The position numbers and the translations under genes are program-made. DNA of 6,520 nucleotides from Chloroflexota bacterium. Its GTDB lineage: Bacteria; Chloroflexota; Dehalococcoidia; SHYB01. This document shows, one piece after another, positions 5,535 through 6,520 of the stretch. The DNA is taken from contig JACQEE010000265.1 of assembly GCA_016200725.1 (NCBI GenBank), forward strand, positions 1 through 6,520, in the 5' to 3' direction. A model generated the notes under the pieces. That model had not been told where the DNA came from and did not search any database. It was given only the letters and a program-made list of their open reading frames with translations. The first letter of the stretch is position 1, and every line of letters begins with the position of its first letter.

Positions 5535-6443
5535 ATGTCTCTCGGCGTCACCAAGCAAGTACACATGGTGCACACGTGCCTCAACGTGAACCTCCAAGAG
5601 CGCCTCGAGCACCTGCTCAAGGACGTCTTCGGCGCCGAGACCTACTACAAGGGCTACGACGAGTCGCTCGACCGCGATGCCGCGCTCATGCTCGTCCACG
5701 AGATGTGCATCGAGCCGCTCTCCAAGCGCTTCCAGTCACAGGCGGTGGGCTCCGCCGACTGGATCAAGACGAACGGGCAGCGCTTCCACTCGATCGCCTT
5801 CAAGATCAACGAGGTTCCTCCAGCCGACGCCCACATGCAAAAGGCGGGCCTGCGCGTCATCTACACCAACCCCAAGTTCAAGAACACGTTCTTCTTGACC
5901 GACGAGCGTGAGACATTCAACGCGTGCATCGAGTACTGCCGCGTCGAGATGCCCAACGACTCGCGCATCAAGCCGGGCTGGTCGCCCGACAAGTGGCGCG
6001 ACGAGCACCCGCTCGGCATTGAGAAGTTGTCCAGCGTCACCGCCGTCGTCCACGACCTCACCGCCGCAACGCGCACATGGAAGGCTCTCGAGTTCCGGCA
6101 CCTCGGTGACCGCGTCGACGCCGTCTATGGCGCGAAGGTTTCCGCCTTCTGGTGCGGCAGCAGCGTCTTCGAGTTGCTCAAGCCCACCGAGAAGGACACA
6201 ACCCTCGACCGCACACTCAAAAATCGTGGCCAGGGCTGGTACTCGGTGAACTTCAAGGTCAAGAACGCGCAGAAGGCCGCCGACTACCTCAGGTCGAAGG
6301 GCCTCCGCCTCGAAGGCGACGTCAAGCGCAAGTTCTGGATCGACCCCCGCGACACGTTCAACGCCGTCTATGGCTTCACCGACAAAGAAATCCCCGCCGA
6401 CCCGCGCCGCCGACTGCGCTACGAGAAGGGCATGTGGGTGTAA
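5535..6443 (+). CDS. VOC (vicinal oxygen chelate) superfamily two-domain protein
   Basis: A 302-residue protein with two glyoxalase/bleomycin-resistance/dioxygenase-type halves. ATG 5535 has AAAGGAG with 6-nt spacing and a strong promoter 29 nt upstream of it. The first half (about 8-140) has candidate metal ligands His10 or His13 (VHMVHTCLNV), Glu60 (MCIEPL), His85 (FHSIAFKI) and a late acidic strand (CIEYCRVE). The second half (about 162-282) has VTAVVHDL (His173), VFELLKP (Glu213), GWYSVNFKV, where the third ligand His seems to be absent, and DPRDTFNAVYGF. I infer a metal site only in the first half and a degenerate second half, as in some ring-cleaving dioxygenases or paired VOC proteins. 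Epimerase, lyase and dioxygenase roles are all possible. No signal peptide. Divergent from the amidohydrolase, so a related pathway role is plausible. Function is not known. Confidence 0.72.
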   Translation: MSLGVTKQVHMVHTCLNVNLQERLEHLLKDVFGAETYYKGYDESLDRDAALMLVHEMCIEPLSKRFQSQAVGSADWIKTNGQRFHSIAFKINEVPPADAHMQKAGLRVIYTNPKFKNTFFLTDERETFNACIEYCRVEMPNDSRIKPGWSPDKWRDEHPLGIEKLSSVTAVVHDLTAATRTWKALEFRHLGDRVDAVYGAKVSAFWCGSSVFELLKPTEKDTTLDRTLKNRGQGWYSVNFKVKNAQKAADYLRSKGLRLEGDVKRKFWIDPRDTFNAVYGFTDKEIPADPRRRLRYEKGMWV

Positions 6444-6450
6444 CCTCTCT

Positions 6451-6477
6451 GTCATGCTGAGCGTAGTCGAAGCATCT
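6451..6477 (+). repeat. Short interspersed repeat copy, right (GTCATGCTGAG..CGAAGCATCT)
   Basis: GTCATGCTGAGCG (6451-6463) and CGAAGCATCT (6468-6477), an imperfect inverted repeat with ATGCT/AGCAT arms, lying 7 nt after the VOC stop codon. Same type as the copy at 781-802. I recognise this form as a common intergenic repeat in some high-GC genomes, from memory rather than a search. Confidence 0.55.
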
Positions 6478-6503
6478 CTGTGGGCGGGTGCGGTGGTCAT
6501 CCC

Positions 6504-6520
6504 TCTCCCGTCGTGGGAGA
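6504..6520. repeat. GC hairpin cut by the window edge
   Basis: TCTCCC (6504-6509), loop GTCGT, GGGAGA (6515-6520), preceded by CC, so the stem probably extends beyond the window as CCCTCTCCC/GGGAGAGGG. It may be the hairpin partner of the neighbouring repeat, as at 742-768, or a transcript-end structure for the VOC gene. Whether a T run follows cannot be seen. Confidence 0.4.

Noticed and set aside
1..6520. CRISPR array, tRNA or rRNA genes, insertion sequence
   Set aside because: No regularly spaced direct repeats, cloverleaf-like segments, rRNA-like stretches or transposase motifs were seen.

Overview
This is a 6.5 kb, GC-rich bacterial window. Coding regions are dense, codons favour C or G in third position, and most starts have clear GGAGG-type ribosome binding sites. 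Two housekeeping genes run leftward at the left edge: rsmD, and the first ten codons of coaD. The remainder is a cluster of catabolic-type enzymes. Intergenic DNA carries short repeats of the form GTC..CTGAG..CGAAGsATCT next to CCC/GGG hairpins. I associate that repeat style with Chloroflexota (Dehalococcoidia/SAR202-like) and related high-GC environmental genomes. No marker gene in the window fixes the phylum, so this assignment is an inference.

Layout. (1) 1-576, minus strand: rsmD, ending in a 4-bp ATGA overlap with coaD. (2) 577-805: a divergent control region holding a leftward promoter (TTGACC-17-TATGCT), a rightward promoter (TTGACT-17-TAGCGT with an extended -10), a near-perfect 30-bp palindrome at the predicted transcription start, a strong leader hairpin, and a repeat copy that supplies the ribosome binding site of the next gene. 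(3) 806-4042, plus strand: an acetyl-CoA hydrolase/transferase family protein, then 9 nt later an amidohydrolase_2-family gene that is broken (frameshift, apparent internal deletion, lost catalytic Asp), then after a 34-bp palindrome an SDR oxidoreductase. (4) 4049-5404, minus strand: an intact amidohydrolase_2 paralogue, converging on the SDR gene with only 6 nt between stop codons. (5) 5405-5534: a second divergent control region with a palindrome matching the first one and a good rightward promoter. (6) 5535-6443, plus strand: a two-domain VOC-fold protein. (7) 6444-6520: a second repeat copy and a hairpin cut by the window edge.

How it may work together. The palindrome TTCATACA-N4-TGTATGA occurs in two promoters, each time at or just downstream of an extended -10 box. 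This suggests that one repressor, probably TetR-like and not encoded here, co-controls the CoA-transferase operon and the intact amidohydrolase. The enzyme set (CoA transfer, ACMSD-like hydrolase or decarboxylase, dehydrogenase, VOC enzyme) fits breakdown of a cyclic or aromatic carboxylic acid, but the substrate cannot be read from the sequence. The intact amidohydrolase may have made the broken copy dispensable.
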